From the NCBI GenBank assembly GCA_023512345.1, contig JAILZT010000013.1, forward strand, positions 1 through 64,000: a stretch of 64,000 nucleotides of DNA, in the 5' to 3' direction. The stretch comes from Paenibacillus sp. Its GTDB lineage: Bacteria; Bacillota; Bacilli; Paenibacillales; Paenibacillaceae. Below the pieces are notes generated by a model. That model ran no database searches. It was not told where the DNA came from and saw nothing but the letters and a program-made list of their open reading frames with translations. The number at the start of each line of letters is the position of its first letter. Positions within the stretch are counted from its first letter, which is position 1. Made by a program: the position numbers and the translations under genes. Shown here piece after piece: positions 1 to 7,455 of the stretch.

Positions 1-80
1 GGATTAGGTGTTCGGCAAGCCTCACAACTATAAGCAGCGACTCTAAGGGGCCAGGACGTCGTCAATACAAAACGTTAGGC
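1..80 (+). repeat. attC-like site S0 (right part only)
   Basis: The window opens inside a site. The inner arm is CGTCAATA (one change from CGTGAATA), followed by CAAAAC and the closing box GTTAGGC (74-80). The cassette beginning here ends with the matching GCCTAAC at 592-598, nine of nine bases complementary when the flanking GA/TC are counted. The array therefore continues to the left of base 1. Confidence 0.75.
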
Positions 81-115
81 GAAAGTAATGCAAACTCAAT
101 TTTAAAGGTGATGCG

Positions 116-565
116 ATGATGCCAGAAGAATTAATTGAAATAATACAATCAATGCAGGATCAAACAGTTCGATTTATTCGATTGGCTGGGAATTCATTAA
201 TTATATATTGTGATTGTGAACCAGGTGACTTGAACCAAGGATTTAGTATTTGGTTAGAACCGACATGGCATTTTAGGAATACTGAAAGAGTGATTACCGG
301 ATCAAGAGAAGCTCAAACTGAAGATGAAGTAGAACATTCCAATATTACACAACAATTAAAACCACTATATTTCAAGACAATAAAGAAAATTTCTATAGAA
401 CCAATAACGAATGATATAGTGATCGAACTAGATGAAGGGAATATATTAAAAACATTTGTATCAGATCCGAATGATGAGGAATCATGGCAGATTAGAAACT
501 TTAACAAAGGCATAAGAATTATAGGAAACCCAAGGGCTATACAAATTATTAAAGACCTATCATAA
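116..565 (+). CDS. hypothetical cassette protein, 149 aa
   Basis: An intact gene filling the first cassette, between box GTTAGGC (74) and its partner GCCTAAC (592). AAAGGTGA five bases upstream supports the first of two adjacent ATGs. The product is a soluble, acidic protein with no signal peptide or membrane segment and a Trp/Phe-rich stretch around residues 41-51 (SIWLEPTWHF). I do not recognise the family. Small acidic proteins of this kind in Firmicutes are often immunity-type proteins, but nothing here proves that. The low GC content contrasts with the flanking sites. Confidence 0.8.
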   Translation: MMPEELIEIIQSMQDQTVRFIRLAGNSLIIYCDCEPGDLNQGFSIWLEPTWHFRNTERVITGSREAQTEDEVEHSNITQQLKPLYFKTIKKISIEPITNDIVIELDEGNILKTFVSDPNDEESWQIRNFNKGIRIIGNPRAIQIIKDLS

Positions 566-591
566 GTAATTTCAATGAGGGCATTACCATC

Positions 592-753
592 GCCTAACAC
601 AGTATTCACGCTGCGGGCCATCCGGCCCTTGGTCTGCAAGATGTTTTTCTAGGAAGAGGATTCAGCAGACAACCCTGCACTGGCTAAGTCCGTCGGACCC
701 GGGGCTAGCGCCCCTTAAGCCAGTGAGGGTTCGTGAATGCCTGAACGTTATGC
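592..753 (+). repeat. attC-like site S1, complete
   Basis: The opening box is GCCTAAC (592-598), followed by ACAG and TATTCACG; the closing side is CGTGAATG, then CCTGAAC and GTTATGC (747-753). The opening box does not pair with its own closing box but pairs perfectly with the S0 box. The centre contains nested hairpins: GGGCC/GGCCC, TCTGC/GCAGA and a long arm CACTGGCT/AGCCAGTG. Confidence 0.85.
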
Positions 754-813
754 GAAACCCTTGCATGAATAATTGTAAAAGACCAATCAGAACTTAGTAA
801 TGGATGTGATTAC

Positions 814-1263
814 ATGGATGGAAGAATTATTACCTGTACCGATGTTGGGGTATACGGACATGCAATTACTAAAGGAAGGTTCTATGAAGTAGTAGCTGAA
901 GATGATGATAAATTTAGAATAATTGGGAATCAGAACAGAAGAATATGGATCAATAAATACTATTTTGCTGAGGGGAAGTTGGAAGTTCCAATTCTGCAAA
1001 GTTGGAAGTTCGATGATGAATTGGAAGCTTTTGATCTAATTGAAGTAACTATAACTTTTAATAGTGGAATGAAGAGATGGTGTTTGGTAACCACGCCAGA
1101 AAGATTAGTAAAGTATTTTGAACAACCTAATCTTGATCCTCCAGGATGTAATATTCAGCATTTAATAATCGTAAAGACTATGAATTATGAAGATATTGAT
1201 AGGACTTTAAAATACCTAGATGAACAAGGGGAAATCGAAAAAGCAACAATATTGTTAGAGTAG
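814..1263 (+). CDS. hypothetical cassette protein, 149 aa
   Basis: This is the only gene in the S1-S2 cassette. The ATG at 814 is preceded by a modest GGATGTGA. The N-terminal half looks like a small beta-rich domain (residues 1-60, with the pattern GVYGHAITKGRFYEV). The C-terminal half contains TTPERLVKYFEQPN and a helix-rich tail. There is no export signal and no catalytic motif I can name. The family is not recognised. The cassette ends fit: GTTATGCGA at its start and TCGCATAAT at its end, one mismatch in nine. Confidence 0.8.
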   Translation: MDGRIITCTDVGVYGHAITKGRFYEVVAEDDDKFRIIGNQNRRIWINKYYFAEGKLEVPILQSWKFDDELEAFDLIEVTITFNSGMKRWCLVTTPERLVKYFEQPNLDPPGCNIQHLIIVKTMNYEDIDRTLKYLDEQGEIEKATILLE

Positions 1264-1287
1264 ATACTCAATGGAGGCAAGGGCATC

Positions 1288-1450
1288 GCATAATACAGTA
1301 TTCACGCTGCGGGCCTGACGGCCCTTGGTCTACAAGAGGCATTTTCAGGGGAGTGGAATCAGCAGGCAACCCTGCACTGGCTAAGTCCATCGGACCCGGG
1401 GCTACCGCCCCTTAAGGCAGTGAGGGTTCGTGAATGCCTGAACGTTATGT
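1288..1450 (+). repeat. attC-like site S2, complete
   Basis: The opening box is GCATAAT (1288-1294; last base T instead of the usual C), with TATTCACG following. The closing side is CGTGAATG and GTTATGT (1444-1450). The centre is nearly the same as that of S1, including the paired CACTGGCT/GGCAGTG arm, so S1 and S2 belong to one subfamily. Confidence 0.85.
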
Positions 1451-1494
1451 GAAATAGGCGAAATCATATTATTAAGAATAAAGGATGAGACCCA

Positions 1495-2004
1495 TTGAAG
1501 CCTGAACAATTTAATAAAATTAATGGATATTTAGAAGGACTGAGTAATTTAATTACCTTTTTCGGAGTTTGTTATGGACACGAATACCGCTTTGTAGAAA
1601 TTGAACAACCTATTGAGCGAGCAGTAGGGCATTACAACACTAATAGTAACTTAACAAACCATAAAGACATTAAATATATAGGTCTAAGAGAATTAGAGTA
1701 CTGGAAGGACGAGTTATTTAACATTACCGCAAACTGGTTTTTCTCGCTATTTCGTTTACAAAATATTGGCGTCAGTGTTAGATACCCAGATAGTGATGAA
1801 GAAGTGCCAGCTGAACTAGACAGAGAGTCAAATAACGTGTGTAACGGATTAATTAGATTATTAGAAGAATTTTTTGAAGGGTTGAATGTTAAATCCTATA
1901 TTCTTGTAACTGAGGCTGAATGGAAAGATGAGTTTGATTGGGAACAGATTTATTTTTCAATAGATAATAAGGTCTATATCTTAGATCTTTATCAATGGGG
2001 TTAA
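1495..2004 (+). CDS. hypothetical cassette protein, 169 aa
   Basis: The start is a TTG at 1495 with AAGGATGAG a suitable distance upstream; no better start is in frame. The protein is soluble, acidic and rich in aromatic residues, with a predicted helical middle (residues 60-85) and an acidic, Trp-containing C-terminus (EAEWKDEFDWEQ). No named domain is recognised. It is the sole gene of its cassette, whose end boxes GTTATGTGA and TCACATAAC are perfectly complementary, so the unit is probably intact. Confidence 0.78.
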   Translation: MKPEQFNKINGYLEGLSNLITFFGVCYGHEYRFVEIEQPIERAVGHYNTNSNLTNHKDIKYIGLRELEYWKDELFNITANWFFSLFRLQNIGVSVRYPDSDEEVPAELDRESNNVCNGLIRLLEEFFEGLNVKSYILVTEAEWKDEFDWEQIYFSIDNKVYILDLYQWG

Positions 2005-2024
2005 TCGAAGAGGTCGCCTACATC

Positions 2025-2185
2025 ACATAACAACGTATTCACGCTGCGGAGCTTACGCTCCTTGGTCTGTCCGAGGCATTTCGGGGGAGTCGTATCAGGC
2101 AGACAACCACTGCGAGGCTAAGTCTTCGACCCAGTTGCTACGCTCCTTTAAGCCTCTCGGGTTCGTGAATACACCAACGTTATAG
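2025..2185 (+). repeat. attC-like site S3, complete
   Basis: The opening box is ACATAAC (2025-2031), then AACG and TATTCACG; the closing side is CGTGAATA, CACCAAC and GTTATAG (2179-2185). The opening box matches the S2 closing box and not its own. The centre carries GCGGAGC/GCTCC and TCTGTC-type pairs plus GAGGCT/AGCCTC. Confidence 0.88.
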
Positions 2186-2219
2186 GAAATTGCCTAGTAC
2201 GAGAATAGGAGGGTCCACG

Positions 2220-2657
2220 ATGTCCAGTTACATCGTAAAAGTAATACCAAACCATGTGAAAAGTATACCTCTTATTAAAGAACGAAATGAGCTTAAAAAT
2301 CAATTGAGAATGGTTACTTCTAACAAAGAACTGATTGATCATCTGTATGATGAAGTAACATTCATAGATTCTGGATCTAATTTTGAAGGGATTAAGTGCA
2401 ACCATTGCCTAAAGGTAATAGAAACTGAATGGTGGTCTGATCAAATGGAAATCTGCAGTTTGAATAATTTTAACGATATATCAATAACAACACCTTGTTG
2501 TAACTCGACCGTATCATTAAATCAATTGGAGTATATTTGGCCAGTAGGTTTTGCGAGATATGTTATTGAGATAATGAACCCTAATGAAGATGAAGTGATT
2601 GAAATCGAAAAACTAATAAAAAATAAAAGCTATAAATTAATAAGGGCACATTACTAG
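2220..2657 (+). CDS. hypothetical cassette protein with zinc-ribbon-like cysteines, 145 aa
   Basis: The start is set at the ATG at 2220 because AGGAGGG lies seven bases before it; an in-frame start 30 bases earlier has no ribosome site. The protein has a CNHC pair near residue 60 and a CC pair near residue 90, compatible with one metal site, and a WPVGFARYVIEIMNP segment near the C-terminus. There is no transmembrane segment. The family is unknown to me; similar small zinc-ribbon proteins occur as orphan genes in Paenibacillus and Bacillus. The cassette ends GTTATAGGA and TCCTATAAC match nine of nine. Confidence 0.8.
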   Translation: MSSYIVKVIPNHVKSIPLIKERNELKNQLRMVTSNKELIDHLYDEVTFIDSGSNFEGIKCNHCLKVIETEWWSDQMEICSLNNFNDISITTPCCNSTVSLNQLEYIWPVGFARYVIEIMNPNEDEVIEIEKLIKNKSYKLIRAHY

Positions 2658-2683
2658 AGTAGCTCTAAGAAGCCGGCAACATC

Positions 2684-2844
2684 CTATAACCATATGCTCA
2701 CGCATCGGGGCATACGCCCCTCGGTCCCGGAAGAAAAGTCGAGGAGGTAATTGCCTGGACACATCCGCACCACCCAACCGCATCGCGGCCAGTCACTTCG
2801 TTCCTTAAGGGTGATGGGACGTCGTGAACACGGGAACGTTATCT
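2684..2844 (+). repeat. attC-like site S4, complete, second subfamily
   Basis: The opening box is CTATAAC (2684-2690), followed by CATATGCTCACG. The closing side is GTCGTGAACA, CGGGAAC and GTTATCT (2838-2844). The centre differs from S1-S3: CATCGGGGCATACGCCCC, then CTCGGTCC, a GGACACATCCGCACC block and a GGTGATGGGACGTCG block. I call this type B, with S1-S3 as type A. Confidence 0.85.
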
Positions 2845-2881
2845 GAAATTGGCGTAAAACTATCAAAGAAGGTGAATCAAA

Positions 2882-3343
2882 GTGAGCAATAAGAAAGATG
2901 AAAACAATGAAGATATGATTGTACCTGAACACCATAGTGCTGTTAGACATATTATTAATGAAGCCAACGGGAAACCGAATGATATGTTTGTTGAAAGTTT
3001 TTTACAAGCCCAAAATACTATTGGTACATATGTGATTATGGAAGGTGATTGGGGTGGACAGATTTATCTTTCTTGTCCAATGGACACAGTCAAATGCAAT
3101 GAAGACACATTAAAAAACTTACTTATTGATTTAGATACCATTGCTTGGGATTGTAACGAGGGTGAAGGTAAAGGACTATATTATGAAGTTCGCCAACCTG
3201 GAGAAGGAATTGGCGGAGGTATGGGCGGCGGAGAAATAAAAGAGAAATTGTGGATTCATAAAGAATTTAGTGATTTAAATTTATATGAAGAGATAGAAAA
3301 TGTGTTATCTGGCGCTAAGGATAAAATTAAAAGAATAATCTGA
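2882..3343 (+). CDS. hypothetical cassette protein with Gly-rich loop, 153 aa
   Basis: A GTG start at 2882 is preceded by GAAGGTGA. The protein is acidic, has no export signal, and contains an unusual glycine cluster (GEGIGGGMGGG) at about residues 113-123 that may form a flexible loop. I do not recognise a family. It is the only gene of the S4-S5 cassette, whose ends GTTATCTGA and TCTGATAAC differ at one of nine positions. Confidence 0.78.
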   Translation: MSNKKDENNEDMIVPEHHSAVRHIINEANGKPNDMFVESFLQAQNTIGTYVIMEGDWGGQIYLSCPMDTVKCNEDTLKNLLIDLDTIAWDCNEGEGKGLYYEVRQPGEGIGGGMGGGEIKEKLWIHKEFSDLNLYEEIENVLSGAKDKIKRII

Positions 3344-3369
3344 GAGTAATTCGATGAAGCGCCAACATC

Positions 3370-3528
3370 TGATAACAACGTATTCACGCTGCGGGGTTTA
3401 AGCCCCTTGGTCCACTAGAGGCATTTCGAAGAAGTGGATTCAGGTGGACAACCCTGCGAGGCTAAGTCTTCGACCCGGCGCTTTCGCGCCTTAAGCCTCT
3501 CGGGTTCGTGAACACAACAACGTTATAC
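3370..3528 (+). repeat. attC-like site S5, complete
   Basis: The opening box is TGATAAC (3370-3376), then AACG and TATTCACG; the closing side is CGTGAACA, CAACAAC and GTTATAC (3522-3528). It has a type A centre with GAGGCT/AGCCTC and GGCGC/GCGCC pairs. Confidence 0.88.
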
Positions 3529-3567
3529 GACAGATTTAACAAAACACTATTATTGAGGGCATATAAA

Positions 3568-4293
3568 ATGATGAAAAAACAAAATACAAGAGACTTGATT
3601 TATATAACTTGCAGTGACTTAAAGAGTAAATGTTTTTATTCATATGGGATCGAATTCAATGAATTTATGTCGTGTGTTCATAATAGACCAGAAAACCTTA
3701 TCTTACTTAAACACAATTTTGATAATGCTCAATGGAATCCACATTCTAAATTTGATTTTGTAACATCAGAAGAAATATGTGAATTAATTGAAGATAATGT
3801 TTATGGTTATGGAGATTTTTGCTGGGTTGATTTTGATCATGAAGAAGACCTTAATAAGATGACTAAACTTCAAATCGCTGAATTATTATTCTTTGGTCAT
3901 CTCGCAAAGCCTTTGCACGAAATACCCATGAGAAGATTTGCTTATTATGCACATGATGATGGATGGTTTAACAAACATTATGTGTCAAGGCTTAAAGACT
4001 ATGAAGTACTCTTATCAAGAGTAATAACAATGAAATTACGTAAATTGACGAGAAGAACTTTTGATGAAATGCCAAATGACATTGCGAAATTACTTTTGGA
4101 GTCCACATTGGAAGGCTTATTTATAGACTTATCAAAGAGCACAAAAAGTAATACAGATATTAAGATACCTATAACAGCAATAGGGCATTATACCGATATG
4201 GATAAGGTTTACGACTTTAAGAATGAAATAATAGATTATAAAGCCTGGTTGGTTTATTCGAAGAAGACATGGAAGTTTTTCAGGGAAGATTAA
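3568..4293 (+). CDS. hypothetical cassette protein, 241 aa
   Basis: The frame stays open back to a GTG inside site S5, but that GTG is part of the conserved CGTGAA arm. A normal start with GAGGGC upstream is the ATG at 3568, chosen here. The product is a soluble, mixed-charge protein with aromatic-rich patches (YGYGDFCWVDFDHEED near residue 90; RFAYYAHDDGWFNKHY near residue 138). No catalytic motif is recognised. Cassette ends GTTATACGA and TCGTATAAC are perfectly complementary. Confidence 0.75.
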   Translation: MMKKQNTRDLIYITCSDLKSKCFYSYGIEFNEFMSCVHNRPENLILLKHNFDNAQWNPHSKFDFVTSEEICELIEDNVYGYGDFCWVDFDHEEDLNKMTKLQIAELLFFGHLAKPLHEIPMRRFAYYAHDDGWFNKHYVSRLKDYEVLLSRVITMKLRKLTRRTFDEMPNDIAKLLLESTLEGLFIDLSKSTKSNTDIKIPITAIGHYTDMDKVYDFKNEIIDYKAWLVYSKKTWKFFRED

Positions 4294-4300
4294 ATCCGTC

Positions 4301-4492
4301 GTATAACAACGTATTCACGCTGCGGGCCATTTGGCCCTCGGTCCGACAGAAGTTAGATGTGGGTTCGGGGATGCAATTGGCAGCAGCAGGGAAGTAGATT
4401 CAGCCGGACACACCCGCACCACCCAACCGCATCGCGGCCAGTCGCTTCGCTCCTTTAGGGTGGTGGGGCGTCGTGAATTACAATCGTGGTGA
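4301..4492 (+). repeat. attC-like site S6, hybrid centre, degenerate right box
   Basis: The left half is type A (GTATAAC, AACG, TATTCACGCTGCGGGCC). The right half is type B (GGACACACCCGCACC, then GGGGCGTCGTGAATT). The closing box has decayed to GTGGTGA (about 4486-4492). A junction between two subfamilies inside one site suggests recombination between sites or exchange of central arms. Confidence 0.75.
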
Positions 4493-4516
4493 ATAATATT
4501 TGTAAAGGGGAAAATC

Positions 4517-5062
4517 ATGGGAGTAATATTTACTGCTCTAATTCAGTATCCTGAAGTTTTAGATTTCAGAAAGCTTGTAGATGATTTAAAAGACGTAAAA
4601 ATGTTTCCTAAAACAAATGAGATTAATGAAGAGAGAAATAATTTGAATACGAAAATGAATACATATGTGGATACGGATATGGAAGAGTATTTAGAGTTGG
4701 ATTTTGGTAAAGTTGATCTAACTTTTAATAGAAGTAAAGTCGCTTGCATAAGAATTGGATGTTCATGGGATTATTTTCTTTCTGACGATGAAACAAGATT
4801 ACTGATAAGAGGGATATGTGAAGAGTTTGTAAGATATTTCAAGCAAGATCGAATAATATATCTACCAGATCATTATGGATTAGATTATGTATATCGTGAA
4901 AACAACATAGAACAAATAATAACATCTCTAAAAAAACGCTTAGGTGATCAGCCAGAAAATATAGAGTCCATATATAAAGAATTTGAAGAATATGTAGAAG
5001 ATGACGGATATTATATCGATACACTAGAAAGTTTAATCGAGGATAACCACAACAGCATTTAA
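4517..5062 (+). CDS. hypothetical cassette protein, 181 aa
   Basis: The ATG at 4517 has AAAGGGGAA upstream. The protein is strongly acidic, with a predicted amphipathic helix (residues 20-55) followed by a region containing CSWDYFLSDDETRLL (about residues 83-97) and an acidic tail. It has no export or membrane signal. The family is not recognised; it resembles in style the small acidic orphan proteins found alongside toxin-immunity loci, but there is no direct evidence. Its left site box has decayed, so this cassette may no longer be mobile. Confidence 0.75.
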   Translation: MGVIFTALIQYPEVLDFRKLVDDLKDVKMFPKTNEINEERNNLNTKMNTYVDTDMEEYLELDFGKVDLTFNRSKVACIRIGCSWDYFLSDDETRLLIRGICEEFVRYFKQDRIIYLPDHYGLDYVYRENNIEQIITSLKKRLGDQPENIESIYKEFEEYVEDDGYYIDTLESLIEDNHNSI

Positions 5063-5204
5063 AAAAGTATTCAAGCTGCGGGCCATCCGGCCCTTGATCT
5101 GCCGGAGGTATTTTTGAAGAAGAGTAATCAGGCAGATACATCCATTCCCCTAAGATAAGAGCTATCTAAGGGGGATGGATGTCGCGAATACAGGAATGTT
5201 ATGC
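5055..5204 (+). repeat. attC-like site S7, degenerate left box
   Basis: The left box is eroded (GCATTTAA in place of a box ending AAC) before TATTCAAGCTGCGGGCC. The right side is good: CGCGAATA, CAGGAAT, GTTATGC (5198-5204). The centre carries a third type of arm, CCCCTAAGATAAGAGC paired with CTATCTAAGGGGG, also seen in S14 and S22. Confidence 0.75.
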
Positions 5205-5249
5205 GCCATTACCGGTAAATATTAAAGATAATATTTAAGGAGATAATTT

Positions 5250-5900
5250 ATGAAAGGTAAGATAATCTTATTATTTTTTATTACGATAGTGTTTTCATCT
5301 TGTCAAAATATTAGTCAATCGACTACCTTAAACAGCGAAACTAAATCAATAATGAACTCTGAACTGCCTCCTGATGTAGTGAGTACAGGTAATGGAACAG
5401 AATTGAAAGAAATAACTGAAGGTCGATTAGATCCTTCTAACACTGAAGTGTTATCCATGAGCATTGGGAACTATGATTTGACTGGAGAATTTTATGATGA
5501 AATGCTTCGAAATCCTATAGATCATGATTATGAAGTGGAATTTAATGAATTTCAAAATGCCGAAGAGTTTTCAACATTTGGATGGAGGGCGATGGTAAGC
5601 AAATATACAGAGATTTGGGATAAAGAGTTGAATCAAATATATAAAAAGCTTCTTTCTAAGTTGGATAGAGAACCAAGAGAAGCACTAATTGTATCGCAGA
5701 AAGAATGGTTACAGTATCACTTAAGGGAAACAGAATTTGTAGAGAAGTCATTTATTAATAATGGTTACCTTGGATCACAAGGATTGGTAAGCCTAGGAAC
5801 GGTTATTATGGAGAGAATTAGGGAAAGAACAATGCAATTATTTGAATATCGATATTTGCTAGATGGTGAAGTTGAGTTTATATACCAAAGCAAAAAATAG
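5250..5900 (+). CDS. LprI/DUF1311-like lipoprotein (cassette gene), 216 aa
   Basis: The ATG at 5250 has AAGGAGA upstream. Residues 1-19 form a lipoprotein signal ending in FSSC with the modified cysteine at position 18. The C-terminal part (about residues 110-180) has the spacing typical of DUF1311/LprI: a WDKELNQIYKKLL helix, EPREALIVSQKEWLQY, then a second helix. LprI-type proteins are exported and some inhibit lysozyme, so a cell-surface protective role is plausible but inferred. Its cassette has the best-matched ends in the array (GTTATGCGCC and GGCGCATAAC, ten of ten). Confidence 0.75.
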   Translation: MKGKIILLFFITIVFSSCQNISQSTTLNSETKSIMNSELPPDVVSTGNGTELKEITEGRLDPSNTEVLSMSIGNYDLTGEFYDEMLRNPIDHDYEVEFNEFQNAEEFSTFGWRAMVSKYTEIWDKELNQIYKKLLSKLDREPREALIVSQKEWLQYHLRETEFVEKSFINNGYLGSQGLVSLGTVIMERIRERTMQLFEYRYLLDGEVEFIYQSKK

Positions 5901-5952
5901 AGTTGGAATCTTGATCAAAGGTTTTTGGTGATATTTCGAAGACAGTAACGGC

Positions 5953-6116
5953 GCATAACACTGTATTCACGCTGCGGGAGCTTAAGTTCCCTTGGTCCGG
6001 GCCGAGGAACTTCGGAGAAGCAGAGTCAGCCGGACAACCCTGCGAGCCTAAGTATGACAACCCGTTCCCTTCGGTCACTTAAGGCTCTCGGGTTCGTGAA
6101 TACAACGACGTTATGC
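5953..6116 (+). repeat. attC-like site S8, complete
   Basis: The opening box is GCATAAC (5953-5959), then ACTG and TATTCACG; the closing side is CGTGAATA, CAACGAC and GTTATGC (6110-6116). Type A centre with GCGGGAGC/TTCCC and GAGCCTAAG/TTAAGGCTC pairs. The opening box matches the S7 closing box to ten bases. Confidence 0.88.
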
Positions 6117-6151
6117 GAAACAGCTGAAAACAAAATGAGATTAGGTGAAAC

Positions 6152-6688
6152 ATGAAGAAAACTATATTAATTAGTATTTCCGCACTTACTATACTGATTC
6201 TCATTTTTTGGAATGATATACGTGGGTATACCACTTTAGAGAAAGCTATTAAATCTCAATGGAAAACACCAGTAGAAATAGTCAATTACGATAAGACTAA
6301 TAAATTAGTGATATATCGAAACCAAACTCAGTATGTATTTGGTGTATATCGATATAAGTTCGGAAGATATTATTACAATAATGATATTCAAAGTTCTGGA
6401 TGGACGGCAAGCTCAGAAAGTGGCCCTGCATTCTTGGTAAGAGCAGAATCAAAGCGTGACAAAGGAAACTTTATATGGGGAGCACTTTATGCTGAGACCC
6501 CCATTGAAAAATTTTTAGTTGAATATAAAAACATGGAACTTCAAGAGGCAAAATCGATCAATAATACTTTTATTTTAAAGATGCCCAATACATATGAAAA
6601 CGTAGAGGGAATAAATTTAATGACTACTTTCAAAAACGTTAAAGCTTATGATAAAGATAATATATTAATAAGAACTTGGAGTGACTGA
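6152..6688 (+). CDS. hypothetical membrane-anchored cassette protein, 178 aa
   Basis: An ATG at 6152 follows a weak TTAGGTGAA. Residues 4-21 form one hydrophobic segment (ILISISALTILILIFW) that probably anchors the protein, with the rest outside the membrane. The exported part contains a Tyr-rich patch (VYRYKFGRYYYNN). No family is recognised. Cassette ends GTTATGCGA and TCGCATAAC match nine of nine. Confidence 0.78.
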   Translation: MKKTILISISALTILILIFWNDIRGYTTLEKAIKSQWKTPVEIVNYDKTNKLVIYRNQTQYVFGVYRYKFGRYYYNNDIQSSGWTASSESGPAFLVRAESKRDKGNFIWGALYAETPIEKFLVEYKNMELQEAKSINNTFILKMPNTYENVEGINLMTTFKNVKAYDKDNILIRTWSD

Positions 6689-6723
6689 AGAATTGTAAGT
6701 TTTTCGAGGTAGTCAGCAGCATC

Positions 6724-6886
6724 GCATAACACCGTATTCACGCGGCGGGCCTAAAGGTCTTGGGTTTGCAAGAGGCGTTTCGAGGAAGAGGATTCAGCAG
6801 ACAACTCTCACTGGAGCTAAGTCCGCTGGACCCGGGGCTAGCGCCCCTTAAGCCAGTGAGGGTTCGTGAATACAACAACGTTATAT
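6724..6886 (+). repeat. attC-like site S9, complete
   Basis: The opening box is GCATAAC (6724-6730), ACCG, TATTCACG; the closing side is CGTGAATA, CAACAAC, GTTATAT (6880-6886). Type A centre almost identical to S1, including GGGGCTAGCGCCCC inside the CACTGG/CCAGTG arm. Confidence 0.88.
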
Positions 6887-6940
6887 GAAAGAACCGAAGA
6901 GATGAGAAGTGCAAAAAGTCTAAAGTAGGTGAATACTCAA

Positions 6941-7264
6941 GTGGAATTTAACTCGATTTATTTCCACGATTCAGAACTAAAAGAAATTAGGTACGATTGG
7001 AATACGTTTACCCTTGTTCTAATGTTAAATATCTTTCTTGAAGGTCTAGGAAAACCAAATTATGAATGTATCCTGAAATTTAATGATTGTTCTCATTTTG
7101 AAGTTCCACATAAAGCACCTTGGGGAGATTCTTTATATGTAAATGGAGCAAATTACATAAATAATGAAGATACAGAGATTAATCAATACGAAATTGAAAT
7201 GATATCTGGAGACATAATTAAGATAGAAGCAATGACATTTGAAGTAATAAAAATAACTAAATAA
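6941..7264 (+). CDS. hypothetical cassette protein, about 107 aa
   Basis: The GTG at 6941 is preferred because AGGTGAAT lies nine bases upstream; a GTG at 6929 overlaps that ribosome site. The protein starts with FNSIYFHDSELKEI and is predicted mostly beta, with no export signal. The HDSE-type opening is common in small Firmicutes orphan proteins annotated as immunity-like, but I cannot assign a family. Cassette ends GTTATATGAA and TTCATATAAG match nine of ten. Confidence 0.72.
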   Translation: MEFNSIYFHDSELKEIRYDWNTFTLVLMLNIFLEGLGKPNYECILKFNDCSHFEVPHKAPWGDSLYVNGANYINNEDTEINQYEIEMISGDIIKIEAMTFEVIKITK

Positions 7265-7308
7265 ATGAGAAATAAATCTTGAGCGTAAATCGAGAGGTCG
7301 GTTCCTTC

Positions 7309-7419
7309 ATATAAGTTAGCATTCACGCTGCGGGCTACGCCCTGGGTCTGCGGAAGAGAAATCAAGGAGTAATTGCAGGCAGACTACCCTTCGGGTTCGT
7401 CAACACAACAACGTTAGCT
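7309..7419 (+). repeat. attC-like site S10, shortened centre
   Basis: The opening box is ATATAAG (7309-7315), then TTAG and CATTCACG; the closing side is CGTCAACA, CAACAAC and GTTAGCT (7413-7419). The long third arm found in S9 is missing, giving a site of 111 bases. Confidence 0.8.
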
Positions 7420-7455
7420 GAAATCATTGCAATAATAATAAAAGAGGCGAAATAA

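Noticed and set aside
592..753. tRNA or rRNA fragment, because of the multi-branched fold and words such as GGCTAAGTCC
   Set aside because: No anticodon arm, no acceptor end and no T-loop consensus; the fold is explained by nested arms in the site.
592..753. Transposon-type miniature element (MITE) inserted between genes
   Set aside because: No target-site duplication, and the outer boxes covary across the gene rather than within the repeat.
2684..2950. Minus-strand frame across site S4, with look-alikes at 4315-4518 and 16307-16567 sharing a LKERSDWPRCGWVV-like segment
   Set aside because: The shared peptide is only the reverse translation of the type B site centre. There is no ribosome site and the frames run into plus-strand genes.
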